A stretch of 64,000 nt of DNA from Glutamicibacter uratoxydans (GCF_006539925.1 NZ_BJNY01000007.1:148576-212575); one strand, 5' to 3'. Positions 45,247 to 55,129 are shown, counted from the stretch's first letter. Translations and numbers: made by a program. Notes: a model not told the origin generated them from the sequence alone.

Positions 45247-45903
45247 ATGGCGACAAAGGCATCCACAAAGCGCAGCGCAAAAACCCCGCTTGACCGCGAA
45301 GCATATGTTGCCGCCGCACTGAAGCTGGCATCCCGGCAGACCACCACCAACCTGACGTTCCGCGAACTGGGAACTGCGATGGGCGTGGATCCCACGGCCA
45401 TCTACCGCCATTTCCTCAACAAGGACTCACTGATGCAGGAGCTGCTGGACCGGGCTTTCAAGATGGCTCTGCAGCGGCTGCAGACGCCGGTCGAGCAGTG
45501 GGAGCAGTGCCTGGAAGAATTCGCAGTCCACACGCTGGACGTGTTCCTGGAGCACCCTGCCATCGCCGCCTCGGCGACGGTGCTGACCACCAGCGGCCAG
45601 GGCGAGCTGGACAGCATCGAGCTCATGCTCAGCTGCTTCGCGCAGTCCGGGCTGGAAGGCAGGGCCCTGGCCGAGCAGTACGCAATCTTCGGTTCCTACG
45701 TCCTTTCCGGCGCCGCCAGTCTGGCCATCAGCCATGTGGAAGCATCGGATCCGGAAGGTCGCGAATGGTTTAGCGGCCCGCTGTTGGCTGACCCGCGCAG
45801 CACCCCGCTGGTCAGCTCGCTGCGTAATGAAATCCTGGAGCTGGACCACCGCGAAATCTTCATCTCCGGCGCCCGGCAGATCATCCAGGCCGCCCGCGGC
45901 TAG
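45247..45903 (+). CDS. TetR family regulator (copy B)
   Basis: 218 residues. HTH: LDREAYVAAALKLASRQ, LTFRELGTAMGVDPTAIYRHFLNKDSLMQELLD; ligand domain with LSCFAQSGLEGRALAEQYAIFGSYV. Matches TetR copy A in both domains, including the AIYRHF recognition helix, so both can be expected to bind the same operator. Starts with a short Lys/Ser-rich tail. Divergent from orphan binding protein B. Confidence 0.85.
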   Translation: MATKASTKRSAKTPLDREAYVAAALKLASRQTTTNLTFRELGTAMGVDPTAIYRHFLNKDSLMQELLDRAFKMALQRLQTPVEQWEQCLEEFAVHTLDVFLEHPAIAASATVLTTSGQGELDSIELMLSCFAQSGLEGRALAEQYAIFGSYVLSGAASLAISHVEASDPEGREWFSGPLLADPRSTPLVSSLRNEILELDHREIFISGARQIIQAARG

Positions 45904-45906
45904 CTG

Positions 45907-46596
45907 TCAGCCGAGCCCGTCCAGGCGGTACCCAATGCCTGAGGCGGTGGAAATAAACTCTGGCTTCGCCGGGTTGACCTCAATTTTCTTGCGCAGCTGC
46001 GAGATGTACAACCGCAGGTAGCCGCTGTCCATGGCGTGTTCGGTCCCCCAAATGGCCGTGAGCAGATCCTGCCTCGTCACCACCTTGCCGGCGTTGCGGA
46101 TCAAGATTTCCAGCACCTGCCATTCAGTGGGCGTCAGCGAGATGCTCTTGAGCTTGTCGTCCTGGATCCGCGTCACAATGCGCGCCGCAAGATCCACCGT
46201 CACCGGCCCCAGCGTGACCACCGGGACGCTCTCATCGCTGCGGATGCGCCGGGTCAGCGCGCGCAGCCGGGCCAGCAACTCCTCGATGGAGAAGGGCTTG
46301 GTGATGTAGTCGTCGGCCCCCGCGTCCAGGGCTTTGACCTTTTCCGAGGGGCTGGTGCGCCCCGAAAGCACCAAGATCGGCGCCTGGGACCAGCCGCGGA
46401 TCCCCTGGATGACTTCCACCCCATCCAACCCCGGCATGCCCAAGTCCAAGAGAAACAAATCCGGTTGGTGCTCGATGGCGGCGTTCAACGCGGCAGTGCC
46501 GTCTACGGCGGTGATGATGGTGTACTTCTTTGCGGTAAGCGTGATGCGCAGCGCGCGCAGGATCTGCTGGTCGTCGTCGGCGATGAGTATTTTCAT
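45907..46596 (-). CDS. kdpE: KdpE response regulator
   Basis: 229 residues from ATG 46594-46596, overlapping the kdpD stop by four bases. Receiver domain: acidic pair in LIADDDQQ, phospho-acceptor Asp in LFLLDLGMPG, Lys in YITKPFS. OmpR-type winged helix at the C-terminus (LTPTEWQVLEILIRNAGKVVTRQDLL, then YISQLRKKIE). Activates kdp transcription under potassium limitation. Last gene of the kdp operon, in the order kdpFABCDE. Confidence 0.95.
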   Translation of the reverse strand: MKILIADDDQQILRALRITLTAKKYTIITAVDGTAALNAAIEHQPDLFLLDLGMPGLDGVEVIQGIRGWSQAPILVLSGRTSPSEKVKALDAGADDYITKPFSIEELLARLRALTRRIRSDESVPVVTLGPVTVDLAARIVTRIQDDKLKSISLTPTEWQVLEILIRNAGKVVTRQDLLTAIWGTEHAMDSGYLRLYISQLRKKIEVNPAKPEFISTASGIGYRLDGLG

Positions 46597-49109
46597 GATT
46601 CCTCCTGCAGTTCTTCCGCCTCGAGGCCGCTGCACTGATTCCTCGGCAGGGAGACGACCATGGTCAAGCCGCCACCCGGAGTTTCCTCGGGAACCAGTGT
46701 TCCATGCATTGCCTCGACAAAGCCCCGCGCCAGCGCGAGCCCGAGGCCCAGCCCCGTCGAATTATCGGTGTCGCCCAACCGCTGGAAGGGCACGAAGACA
46801 TCGTCGAGCCGTTCGGGCGGAATTCCTGGGCCATTGTCCACCACGCGGATCTCCAGGAAGTCCTTGAAGACGCTCGTGGTGATCAGCGTCGGCGAGCCTT
46901 CCGGCTGATGGCGCAGGGCGTTGGTCAGCAGGTTGACCACCACCCGCTGCAACAGCGCCGGGTCGCAGTCGATGTCATTCGCCTCATGTCCCAGATTCAC
47001 CCGCACCAGCGCAGGCCCTGGATTCAGCTCGTCGAGGGCCCCAGCGATGACGCTGGCCGGATCGGTAGGCACGGTGACCAGGCTAATCACCCCCGCCTGC
47101 AGCCTGGTGACATCCAGCAGGTCGTTGACCAGCTCCGACAGCGAGCCAAGGCTTTGGCGGGCTGCATCGATCAGCTCGGCCCGGTCTTCCGCGGAGAGTT
47201 CATCGCCCACCTCCCTCAGCCCGCCGACCGCGGCCGTCGCCGCTGCCAGTGGACGGCGCAAATCATGGCTGAGCGCAGAGAGCAGGGCGCCGCGGATCTT
47301 ATCCGAGGCGGCCAGCGGCTCCACCTGTTCCGCCGCCTGCTTCAGCCGTTCGCGATCCAGCGCCGACTCAAGCTGCGCAACGATCACCGACAGCAGCCGG
47401 CGTTCAGACCCGGACAAGTCCCTGCCCTCGATCTGCAGACTCGTGTCATCGGTCAGTGGAATCACGCTGGGAACCGCCGGCCCTTCCGAGCGGCCGCTGG
47501 AAGCGAGCACCCTGTCTCCGGCGAGCACCTGCACACGGTCCAGGCCGAAGACTTCTCTGGTTTGCTCCACCAGCGCACTGACCGGGTCCTCGCGCTCCAG
47601 CACTGTATTGGCGACCATCTGGATCAGCTCGGATTCGGCGCTTGAACGCCGCGCCTGCCGCGAACGCCTGGCCGAACGGTCAACTACCACGCTGACCACG
47701 ATGGCCACCAGCACGTAGAGCATCAGCGCCAGCGCATGCAGCGGCTCGGCGATGGTGATCGTATACAGCGGCGAGACGAAGAAATAGTCAAGGGTCAGCC
47801 CGGAGAGCACCGCGGCGAAGATCGCCGGCCAGAACCCGCCGACCAGGGCCACCAGCACCACCAGCAGCTGATAGGAGAGCACGTCGCTGGTGATCGACTC
47901 GGCGCTGCGGAAAATCGACAGCACCCAGGTCAGCAGCGGGCCGGCAAGCAGGGCAAAGATGAACCCCGCCAGCTGGCGCTTGAGCGACAGCGCACCGCCC
48001 AGCGGCGGCAGGGTGAACCTGCCACCGGCGGCGGCATGCGTCACGATGTGTACGTCCAGGTCACCCGACTCGCGGATCACCGTGGCGCCGATGCCGGGCC
48101 CGCTCAGCGCCGCGGCGATGCGTCCGCGGCGGCTCACGCCGATGATCAGCTGGGTGGCATTCAGGGACTTGGCGAATTCGACCAGCGCCTGCGGAATGTC
48201 ATCCCCGACGATCTGGTGGAAGGTGCCGCCCAGCTTCTGCACCAGGGCGCGCTGCTGGGCCAGGACCCCAGGATTCAGCGGCTCCAGCCCGTCCTGCCCT
48301 GCCACGTGCACAGCAAACAGCTCTCCGCCTGCGGAGCGGGCCGCCACCCGGGCGCCCCGGCGCAGCAGCGTTTCACCCTCGGGGCCACCCGGGAGAGCGA
48401 CGACCACGCGCTCGCGGGCCTCCCACTTGGCATCGATGCGGTGCTCGCTGCGATAGGCCAGCAGCGCCTGGTCCACCTCGTCGGCCAACCAGAGCAACGC
48501 CAGTTCGCGCAGGGCAGTAAGGTTTCCCAGCCGGAAGTAGTTGGACAGGGCCGCGTCGATGCGCTCGGCCGGATACACCACTCCGCCGGCCAGCCTGTCG
48601 CGCAGCGCCTGGGGCGCCAGGTCGATAACCTCGATCTGATCGGCCCGGCGCAGGAAGCTGTCCGGCAGCGTCTCGCGCTGCGGCACCCCGGTGATCTTCT
48701 CCACCACGTCGTTCAGCGATTCAATGTGCTGAATATTCACCGTGGTGATCACGTCGATGCCAGCCTCCAGCAGCTCATCCACGTCCTGCCAGCGTTTTTC
48801 ATTGCGCGAGCCGCGCACATTGGTATGCGCCAGCTCGTCAACCAACGCGATCTGCGGGTGCACGGCGAGCACCGCATCGATATCCATTTCTTCCAACGCC
48901 ACACCCTGGTAGTCAACCAGCTGACGGGGAATGACGGGGATCCGCCCCACGCGGCCGGCGGTGCCTGCCCGACCATGGGTCTCGACCAAACCGATCCTTA
49001 CGTCCTGCCCGTCCGCGATGAGGCGCTGCCCCTCTTCGAGCATTGCGTAGGTCTTGCCTACGCCAGGGGCCGCCCCGAGCAGCACCCTGAGTCGACCCCT
49101 TGCGCCCAT
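46593..49109 (-). CDS. kdpD: KdpD sensor histidine kinase
   Basis: 838 residues. N-terminal KdpD domain with Walker A LLGAAPGVGKTYAM and LVDELAHTNVRGS, then a USP-like domain (VVVALPGGPEGETLLRRGA, TQLIIGVSRRGRIA). Four membrane helices (about 375-475), a GAF-like region, HisKA with SHDLRRPLAAATAAV (Arg where most have Thr after the His-Asp-Leu-Arg) and HATPase (NLLTNALRH, VVDNGPGIP, GLGLGLALARGFVE). Senses K+ limitation and phosphorylates KdpE. Start 3 bases after kdpC. Confidence 0.95.
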   Translation of the reverse strand: MGARGRLRVLLGAAPGVGKTYAMLEEGQRLIADGQDVRIGLVETHGRAGTAGRVGRIPVIPRQLVDYQGVALEEMDIDAVLAVHPQIALVDELAHTNVRGSRNEKRWQDVDELLEAGIDVITTVNIQHIESLNDVVEKITGVPQRETLPDSFLRRADQIEVIDLAPQALRDRLAGGVVYPAERIDAALSNYFRLGNLTALRELALLWLADEVDQALLAYRSEHRIDAKWEARERVVVALPGGPEGETLLRRGARVAARSAGGELFAVHVAGQDGLEPLNPGVLAQQRALVQKLGGTFHQIVGDDIPQALVEFAKSLNATQLIIGVSRRGRIAAALSGPGIGATVIRESGDLDVHIVTHAAAGGRFTLPPLGGALSLKRQLAGFIFALLAGPLLTWVLSIFRSAESITSDVLSYQLLVVLVALVGGFWPAIFAAVLSGLTLDYFFVSPLYTITIAEPLHALALMLYVLVAIVVSVVVDRSARRSRQARRSSAESELIQMVANTVLEREDPVSALVEQTREVFGLDRVQVLAGDRVLASSGRSEGPAVPSVIPLTDDTSLQIEGRDLSGSERRLLSVIVAQLESALDRERLKQAAEQVEPLAASDKIRGALLSALSHDLRRPLAAATAAVGGLREVGDELSAEDRAELIDAARQSLGSLSELVNDLLDVTRLQAGVISLVTVPTDPASVIAGALDELNPGPALVRVNLGHEANDIDCDPALLQRVVVNLLTNALRHQPEGSPTLITTSVFKDFLEIRVVDNGPGIPPERLDDVFVPFQRLGDTDNSTGLGLGLALARGFVEAMHGTLVPEETPGGGLTMVVSLPRNQCSGLEAEELQEES

Positions 49110-49112
49110 CTC

Positions 49113-49730
49113 TTATCCTCGCTGTAACTGATCCAGCGCAAGATTCAGTTCAAGCACCTGGACCACCGGCTCGCCGAGAAAACCTAGGTCGGGAGCTTTG
49201 GTGTACTTTTCCACCAATGCTCGAACCTTAGCAATATCAAGCCCGCGGGCCGCGGCAACACGCTCCTGCTGAATCTGTGCATACTGCACGCTGATCTGGG
49301 GATCTAGGCCGGAGGCGGAAGCGGTCACGGCATCGGCCGGCACCTGGGCTTCAGGCACCTTGTTGAATTCGGCAATGCTCTTCTTCCGCTGCGCAATTTG
49401 TTCGATGAGTTCCGGGTTCTGCGGTCCCAGGTTGCTTCCCGAGGAGGCGGCGCCGTCGTAGCCTTCGCCGGCGGCGGAAGGCCGGGTCTGGAAGTACTGC
49501 GGCAGCGGGTTGCCCAATTTGTCGGTGAAGGCCTGCCCGATCAGCGCCGAGCCGACGGTTGTTGACTGCTCGTTGGTGATCAGTGAACCGTTGGCCTGGG
49601 CCGGCAGGAGCAGCTGTCCGAGGCCGGTGACCAGCGTCGTGTATCCCAGGCCGAGCACCAGGGTCAGCACCGCGACGGCACGCACCGCGGCGAGGGCCGT
49701 GCGGCTGGAGGAACTGCTGAAGAATTTCAT
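49113..49730 (-). CDS. kdpC: Potassium-transporting ATPase subunit C
   Basis: 205 residues with one N-terminal membrane helix (ALAAVRAVAVLTLVLGLGY) and an outside domain. Family motifs: LITNEQSTTVGSALIGQAF, YFQTRPSAAGEGYDGAASSG and ADAVTASASGLDPQIS. Acts as catalytic chaperone that raises ATP affinity of KdpB. 25 bases after kdpB. Confidence 0.95.
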   Translation of the reverse strand: MKFFSSSSSRTALAAVRAVAVLTLVLGLGYTTLVTGLGQLLLPAQANGSLITNEQSTTVGSALIGQAFTDKLGNPLPQYFQTRPSAAGEGYDGAASSGSNLGPQNPELIEQIAQRKKSIAEFNKVPEAQVPADAVTASASGLDPQISVQYAQIQQERVAAARGLDIAKVRALVEKYTKAPDLGFLGEPVVQVLELNLALDQLQRG

Positions 49731-49755
49731 GGTGTTTCCTTGAGTTTCAGGCGGG

Positions 49756-51921
49756 TTAGAATCCGGGGATGAAGCGGATCAGCTGGTCGATCAGCCAGAT
49801 GCCGATGAACGGGGTGACGATGCCGCCCAGACCGTAGATCATGATGTTGCGGCCCAAGGTCTTGGCTGCATTCATCGGCCGGTATTTCACTCCGCGCAGC
49901 GCCAGCGGCACCAGGAAGACGATGACTATCGCGTTGAAGATCACCGCAGAGAGCACCGCAGAGGCCGGCGAATGCAGTCCCATAATGTTCAGCGCCTGCA
50001 GCCCCGGCAGGGCGCCGACGAAGATCGCCGGGATGATCGCGAAGTACTTGGCAATGTCATTGGCGATGGAGAAGGTGGTCAGCGCGCCGCGGGTGATCAG
50101 CAGCTGTTTGCCGATGGCGACGATGTCGATGAGCTTGGTCGGATCCGAATCCAGGTCCACCATGTTCCCCGCCTCCTTGGCCGCCGAGGTGCCGGTGTTC
50201 ATGGCCACGCCCACGTCGGCCTGGGCCAGGGCCGGGGCGTCGTTGGTGCCGTCTCCCGTCATCGCCACCAGCGCCCCTCCCTCCTGCTCGCGGCGGATGT
50301 AGTGAAGCTTCTGCTCCGGGGTCGCCTCGGCCAGGTAGTCATCCACCCCGGCTTCTGCGGCGATGGCAGCGGCCGTCAGCGGGTTGTCTCCGGTGACCAT
50401 GACGGTGCGGATGCCCATGGCGCGCAGCTGCTCGAAGCGCTGCGGCAGGCCCTCCTTGACGATGTCCTTCAGGTGGATCACCCCGAGGATTTCACCGCGG
50501 CCCGAGGCCTGCTTGCTGGCCACCACCAGCGGGGTGCCGCCGGAGACCGAGATATGGGTGGCGATCTCATCCAGTTCGGCGGCCTGCACCGCGGCCACCT
50601 GCCCGCCGTCCTCCTGCAGCCAGGCGATGATCGCCGAGGATGCACCCTTGCGGATGCTGGTGCCGTCCGCCAGGTCCAGCCCCGACATGCGGGTCTGGGC
50701 GGAGAACGGGACCACCTTGCTGTGTGCGTCGGGCTTGACGTCGACGCCCAGCTCATGGCCTAGGTCCACAATCGATGTGCCCTCCGGGGTGGGGTCCGCC
50801 AGCGAGCTGTACACCGCCGCCTGCAGCATCGTCTCCCTGCGCACCCCGGTCAGCTCCGCGAAGGCGCTGGCACGGCGGTTGCCGTAGGTGATGGTGCCGG
50901 TCTTATCCAGCAGCAGCGTGGTCACGTCTCCCGCCGCCTCCACCGCGCGCCCCGACATGGCCAGCACATTGCGCTGCACCAGCCGGTCCATGCCGGCGAT
51001 GCCGATGGCGCTGAGCAGCGCGCCGATGGTGGTGGGTATCAGGCAGACCAGCAGCGCGATGAGCACCGTGAGGCTGGCAGGGCTCGCCGGGTAGGAGGCG
51101 ATCGGGTTCAGCGTGAGCACCACCGCGACGAACACGATGGACAGCGAGGAGAGCAGGATGTTCAGCGCAATCTCATTGGGGGTGCGCGCCCGCGAGGCGC
51201 CCTCGACCAGGGCGATCATCCGATCCACGAAGGTCTCGCCGGGGCGGGAGGTAATCTTCACGAGAATGCGGTCGGAAAGCACCCGGGTGCCGCCGGTGAC
51301 CGCCGAGCGGTCGCCGCCTGCCTCGCGGACCACCGGCGCCGATTCTCCGGTGATCGCCGACTCGTCCACGCTGGCGATGCCCCAGATGACATCCCCGTCG
51401 CCGGGGATCAGCTGCCCCGCGCTCACCACCACCGTGTCGCCCAGCTTCAGGTCGGCCGAGGATACTTCGCGCAACTGCACGGTCAGCGCCCCCGGGTCCT
51501 GCAGCTGGTCATAGTCTTCCGGGATGAAGGCTGGGGTGCTGGTGCGGGTCTTGCGCAGGGTTTCGGCCTGCGCCTTGCCGCGGCCCTCGGCGATGGACTC
51601 CGCCAGGTTGGCGAAGAGCACTGTCAGCCAGAGCCAGATGGCCACCGCCGCGGTGAAGGAGACGGGCACCTGTGTGCCGCCGGAAGCCTGCGGCCCGCCG
51701 ATGAACGGCTCTGCCGCGGCGATCGCGCTGGTCAGGCAGGCGCCGATCCAGACCAGGAACATCACCGGGTTGTGCCACTGCAGCCGCGGATCCAGCTTCT
51801 TGAACATGCCGGGCAGCGCCGTGCGGATCTGCTCCCAGGACATTAGCTTTGAGCGGTGCGAGGCCGGCTGCGGGGTGCTCGCTTCCTGGGGCTGCGCCGG
51901 TTTAACTTGGGTGGTAGACAT
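49756..51921 (-). CDS. kdpB: Potassium-transporting P-type ATPase subunit B
   Basis: 721 residues from ATG 51919-51921; the frame continues to 52164 but overlaps kdpA there. P-type ATPase motifs: ITGESAPV (dephosphorylation loop), phosphorylated Asp in [18 protein letters not shown] nucleotide site and [21 protein letters not shown]. Hydrolyses ATP to drive K+ uptake through KdpA. About 40 residues longer than E. coli KdpB, from a Gln/Pro-rich N-terminal tail. Five bases after the kdpA stop. Confidence 0.95.
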   Translation of the reverse strand: MSTTQVKPAQPQEASTPQPASHRSKLMSWEQIRTALPGMFKKLDPRLQWHNPVMFLVWIGACLTSAIAAAEPFIGGPQASGGTQVPVSFTAAVAIWLWLTVLFANLAESIAEGRGKAQAETLRKTRTSTPAFIPEDYDQLQDPGALTVQLREVSSADLKLGDTVVVSAGQLIPGDGDVIWGIASVDESAITGESAPVVREAGGDRSAVTGGTRVLSDRILVKITSRPGETFVDRMIALVEGASRARTPNEIALNILLSSLSIVFVAVVLTLNPIASYPASPASLTVLIALLVCLIPTTIGALLSAIGIAGMDRLVQRNVLAMSGRAVEAAGDVTTLLLDKTGTITYGNRRASAFAELTGVRRETMLQAAVYSSLADPTPEGTSIVDLGHELGVDVKPDAHSKVVPFSAQTRMSGLDLADGTSIRKGASSAIIAWLQEDGGQVAAVQAAELDEIATHISVSGGTPLVVASKQASGRGEILGVIHLKDIVKEGLPQRFEQLRAMGIRTVMVTGDNPLTAAAIAAEAGVDDYLAEATPEQKLHYIRREQEGGALVAMTGDGTNDAPALAQADVGVAMNTGTSAAKEAGNMVDLDSDPTKLIDIVAIGKQLLITRGALTTFSIANDIAKYFAIIPAIFVGALPGLQALNIMGLHSPASAVLSAVIFNAIVIVFLVPLALRGVKYRPMNAAKTLGRNIMIYGLGGIVTPFIGIWLIDQLIRFIPGF

Positions 51922-51926
51922 GATGC

Positions 51927-53597
51927 TTACATCAGCCCTTCTGCGATGGGTGCAAGTGCCAGCACGGGGAAGAACACCAGTGCGGTGACAAGGACCGCGG
52001 TTCCGGCGGTCAGTGAGATGAATAGGGGTCGGTGGGTGGGCAGCGTGCCGGCAGTGGCCGGGATCTTGTCCTGGGCCGCAAAGGATCCGGCAAGGGCCAG
52101 CACCAGTGCGATCGGGATGAATCTGCCCAGCAGCATGGCCACGGCGATCGAGGCGGTGAGCCATGGGGTGGAGGCGTCCAGCCCGGCGAAGGCCGAGCCG
52201 TTGTTGTTCGCTCCCGAAGCGAAGGCGTAGAGCACCTCCGAAAGTCCGTGGGACCCGGTGTTAGCCAGCGATTCGTTGACGATGCTGCCCTTCAGCGCAG
52301 GCACGCCGAAGCTCAGCGCTACGCCGGCGAGTACCAGCAGCGGCATGACCAGGATGTAGAGGCTTGCCAACTTCATCTGGCTCGGGCCGATCTTCTTGCC
52401 CAGATATTCGGGGGTGCGCCCCACGAGCAGGCCCGCCAAAAACACCGCGATGACCGCGATGACCAGCATGCCGTAGAGCCCCGAGCCCACGCCGCCCGGG
52501 GCGATCTCGCCCAGCAGCATGTTCAGCATCTGCATCATGCCTCCCAGCGAGGTGTAGGAGTCGTGCATCGAGTTCACCGCGCCGGTGGAGGTCAGCGTGG
52601 TGGTGGCTGCGAAGATCACCGACTGCACCAGGCCGAAGCGGGTCTCCTTGCCCTCCATCGCCGCCCCAGCAAGTCCCGGTGCGCCGCCGTGGCCGGAGAA
52701 TTCAAAGGCAGCCAGCGCCGCCATCGATCCGAGGTACAACACCGCCATGGTGACCAGGATTGCGTAGCCCTGCCGCTTGTCGCCCACCATGGTGCCGAAG
52801 GTGCGCGGCAGCGAGAAGGGAATCAGCAGGATCAGGAAGCATTCGAACAGGCTGGTCCACCCGGTGGGGTTCTCGAAGGGATGCGAGGAGTTCGCGTTGT
52901 AGAAGCCGCCGCCGTTGGTGCCCAGCTCCTTGATGACTTCCTGCGATGCCACCGGCCCGCCCGGGATCAGTTGCTGTGCGCCGGTCAGCGTGTGCACCTG
53001 GGTGAAGCCGTTGAAGTTCTGCACCACACCGGCGGTGATCAGCACCAGTGCGCCGAGGATGGAGATCGGCAGCAGGATGCGCAGCGATCCCCTGATCAGG
53101 TCCACCCAGAAGTTTCCGATGACCCCGCTCCTGCGGTAGGCCAGGCCGCGGATCAGCGCCACGGCCACGGCCATGCCGGTGGCTGCGGAAACGAAGTTCT
53201 GCACCGTCAGCCCCGCAAGCTGCACCGAGTAGGACAGGGTCTCCCCCGAGTAGGCCTGCCAGTTGGTATTGGCGACAAAGGAAGCGGCGGTGTTGAAGGC
53301 GATGGCAGGTTCGACGTTGCCGCCGCCCTGCGAATAGGGCAGCCACTGCTGCACGCGCTGCAGCAGGTACAACAGCAGCAGTCCTGCCAGGGAGAAATAC
53401 AGCACGGCGCGCAGGTACGCGCGCCAGGACTGCTGCTTCGCCGGGTCGACGCCCATGACCGCATAGGCCCAGCGTTCCACCTTCAAGTTCTTCGCTGAGC
53501 TGTAGACCCATGCCATGTAATCGCCCATGGGCCGGTACAGCAGCCCCAGCAGCAGGGTGAGCGTAGCGATGCTCGCAGCAAGAGAAGCCCACAGCAT
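51927..53597 (-). CDS. kdpA: Potassium-transporting ATPase subunit A (K+ channel-like)
   Basis: 556 residues from ATG 53595-53597, whose first bases overlap the kdpF TAA (TAATG). About ten membrane helices; the four selectivity-filter repeats are visible as [48 protein letters not shown] and [15 protein letters not shown], with Gly at the filter positions. Binds and translocates K+. Length matches E. coli KdpA (557). Confidence 0.96.
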   Translation of the reverse strand: MLWASLAASIATLTLLLGLLYRPMGDYMAWVYSSAKNLKVERWAYAVMGVDPAKQQSWRAYLRAVLYFSLAGLLLLYLLQRVQQWLPYSQGGGNVEPAIAFNTAASFVANTNWQAYSGETLSYSVQLAGLTVQNFVSAATGMAVAVALIRGLAYRRSGVIGNFWVDLIRGSLRILLPISILGALVLITAGVVQNFNGFTQVHTLTGAQQLIPGGPVASQEVIKELGTNGGGFYNANSSHPFENPTGWTSLFECFLILLIPFSLPRTFGTMVGDKRQGYAILVTMAVLYLGSMAALAAFEFSGHGGAPGLAGAAMEGKETRFGLVQSVIFAATTTLTSTGAVNSMHDSYTSLGGMMQMLNMLLGEIAPGGVGSGLYGMLVIAVIAVFLAGLLVGRTPEYLGKKIGPSQMKLASLYILVMPLLVLAGVALSFGVPALKGSIVNESLANTGSHGLSEVLYAFASGANNNGSAFAGLDASTPWLTASIAVAMLLGRFIPIALVLALAGSFAAQDKIPATAGTLPTHRPLFISLTAGTAVLVTALVFFPVLALAPIAEGLM

Positions 53598-53686
53598 TAG
53601 AATCGCTCCGGCTTCACGAGTGCGATGAACAGGTAGACCACGGCGGCGGTTCCGAGCACGGCTGCCACGACATCGAAGACGATCAC
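53597..53686 (-). CDS. kdpF: Potassium-transporting ATPase subunit F
   Basis: 29 residues, one membrane helix. GTG start 53684-53686; the product is [12 protein letters not shown] followed by [14 protein letters not shown], with the conserved Tyr-Leu-x3-Leu-x-x-Pro-Glu-Arg-Phe end of KdpF. It stabilises the KdpABC complex. Its GTG overlaps the TGA of the 27-residue ORF upstream and its TAA overlaps the kdpA ATG. Confidence 0.9.
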   Translation of the reverse strand: MIVFDVVAAVLGTAAVVYLFIALVKPERF

Positions 53687-53766
53687 AGCTTCTGCACCGC
53701 CTTCGCCACCAGGGCCACGGAAGCGAACAACAGAATCGCTCCCAGCACATAGACAATGTCAAGCAA
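53683..53766 (-). CDS. 27-residue membrane peptide at the head of the kdp operon
   Basis: TTG start 53764-53766 with AGAGG seven bases upstream. The product, [20 protein letters not shown] then KAVQKL, is a single hydrophobic helix with a basic C-terminal end. It overlaps kdpF by GTGA, so translation is coupled. Short peptides of this shape in front of kdpF occur in other actinobacterial kdp operons as far as I recall; they carry no standard name. An accessory subunit of the Kdp complex or a coupling leader are both possible. Confidence 0.6.
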   Translation of the reverse strand: MLDIVYVLGAILLFASVALVAKAVQKL

Positions 53767-53870
53767 AACAGAACCTCTATCGATGCGAATCAATCGGCCG
53801 CGGCGATCGCGGCCCAACGCTCACTGCGAGCGTCAGCATCTATCTAGCGCCCTGCGGCGATGGGCAGCCA

Positions 53871-53939
53871 AGCATCCTAACGGAACGCATACGGCCCGAT
53901 GCGGCGGAGCCGGGCAATCCTCGTACAGCGTCCTAACGG
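53871..53939 (-). promoter_or_regulatory. Direct repeat in the kdp promoter region
   Basis: AGCATCCTAACGG (53871-53883) and AGCGTCCTAACGG (53927-53939) differ at one base and lie 56 bases apart, 105-175 bases upstream of the first kdp ORF. They are candidates for KdpE binding or promoter elements (TAGGAT/TAGGAC on the minus strand). The leader between them and the operon also holds GC-rich hairpins near 53796-53835. Confidence 0.4.
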
Positions 53940-53953
53940 TTTCTTAACAACGC

Positions 53954-53989
53954 ACAGCCCCGCCGCAGGTACTCCCGCAGCGAGGCTGT
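53954..53989 (-). terminator. Hairpin after the ring-opening amidohydrolase gene
   Basis: ACAGCC (53954-53959) and GGCTGT (53984-53989) with further partial pairing inside (CCGC/GCGG-like arms). It lies 22 bases past the stop of the leftward gene at 54011, between it and the kdp promoter. Confidence 0.45.
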
Positions 53990-54010
53990 TCTCCGTCATC
54001 AACCGGTGTT

Positions 54011-55129
54011 TTACCGCTGAGACACGATGGCCGCGACGGTGCCGCCGCCCTCTGGCCCCTGGTGGAATGCCGCGTTGGAGATGTACATGATCGTGTCCTG
54101 CATGAACACCGAGTAGGCCCCGGCCACCGCTGCCTTCAGCTCGTTGAAGTAGGCGGGGTTCTGCCCCTGGTGCACCTGGCGGCGCCCGCGCAGCCTGCCC
54201 TCGATGGGCGTTCCGACCTTGACATACAGGGCCTTGACCCGCGCCCGCTGCGCAGGGCTGAGGATTGCCCCGTCCGCAATGTCCATGCCCGCCGAGCGCA
54301 GCGCCCGGTGCAGGGCGGTGATATCCAGCAGGTCGTGCATCACCGCATGTCCCACCCGCAGGCTTCCGCCGGCCGCGGCGCTGTTGCCCAGCAGCACCAC
54401 CTGCGAGCGCTCGTTTTCGTTGCCGGCGGAGCAGGAGGCCACCGGCGAGTACAGCGACCCGTCAAAGCCGATCGCCGATTCATCGGGCATGGCGATGGCC
54501 CCGGTGGCCACGGCGATGCCCAGCGCGGCCCCTCCGGTGGTCTGCGCGGTGGCGTGGGCACGGTCGAAGGGCTCGATGCGCACCCCGCGCGCCGCGGCTT
54601 CTTGGATGTCGGCTGCCGAAACCCCGCGGTTCTTGGTCAGCACGTACTCGGCATCTTCCGGGGCGATGCCGGCCTGCTGCGCCGCGCGGTGCACGGTAGC
54701 TGCCACCTGCTCGACAGTCTGCCTGCGGCCCACCCATTCAGGCAGGATCGGATCCGACAGGGCGGTGCCGAGCACCAGCCGGGACTCGCCTACCGGCCCC
54801 TCCCAGGGGCTGCGGGTGTACACGGCAAGGTGCGGGCTCAGGATTCCCACTCCCCCGCTGGAGAGCACAAAGGGAATCTGCGCCACGTGCTCTTCGGGCA
54901 GCTTGGCGGCCCCAGTGAGCAGGCGGCGCACCGCGTCCATGGCGTTGCCCCGGCTGTTTTCTCCCGGGGTGTTGCCCTCGACCTTTCCGGTCACCGCGAC
55001 GATCTGCGCAGGATCGATCACGCCGTCGCTGATCAGCTGGGAGAGCACGGTGGTATCGGATTCGTGTTCCAGCGGTGCGGTAAAGATGTCGATGGCAGTC
55101 GGCTGGCCTGCAGGGGTAACGTCGCTCAC
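54011..55129 (-). CDS. Ring-opening amidohydrolase, cyanuric acid amidohydrolase/barbiturase family
   Basis: 372 residues from GTG 55127-55129; the frame is open to 55285 but the family starts here. Members open cyanurate or barbiturate rings using three Ser-Lys pairs, one per repeat. All six are visible: Lys in VTGKVEGNTPG, Ser in VLSSGGVGILSPH; Lys in VLTKNRGVS, Ser in VASCSAGNENERSQVVLLG; Lys in LYVKVGTPIEGRLRGRR, Ser in MYISNAAFHQGPEGGG. The second Ser region carries an unusual NENERS insertion compared with SSGVE. No triazine or pyrimidine genes are adjacent. A TACCAT box eight bases upstream allows a leaderless mRNA. Confidence 0.8.
   Translation of the reverse strand: MSDVTPAGQPTAIDIFTAPLEHESDTTVLSQLISDGVIDPAQIVAVTGKVEGNTPGENSRGNAMDAVRRLLTGAAKLPEEHVAQIPFVLSSGGVGILSPHLAVYTRSPWEGPVGESRLVLGTALSDPILPEWVGRRQTVEQVAATVHRAAQQAGIAPEDAEYVLTKNRGVSAADIQEAAARGVRIEPFDRAHATAQTTGGAALGIAVATGAIAMPDESAIGFDGSLYSPVASCSAGNENERSQVVLLGNSAAAGGSLRVGHAVMHDLLDITALHRALRSAGMDIADGAILSPAQRARVKALYVKVGTPIEGRLRGRRQVHQGQNPAYFNELKAAVAGAYSVFMQDTIMYISNAAFHQGPEGGGTVAAIVSQR

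Noticed and set aside
53767..53870. Possible riboswitch in the kdp leader
   Set aside because: GC-rich hairpins are present near 53796-53835, but I cannot match them to the conserved core of the c-di-AMP (ydaO) riboswitch, so no RNA class is claimed.
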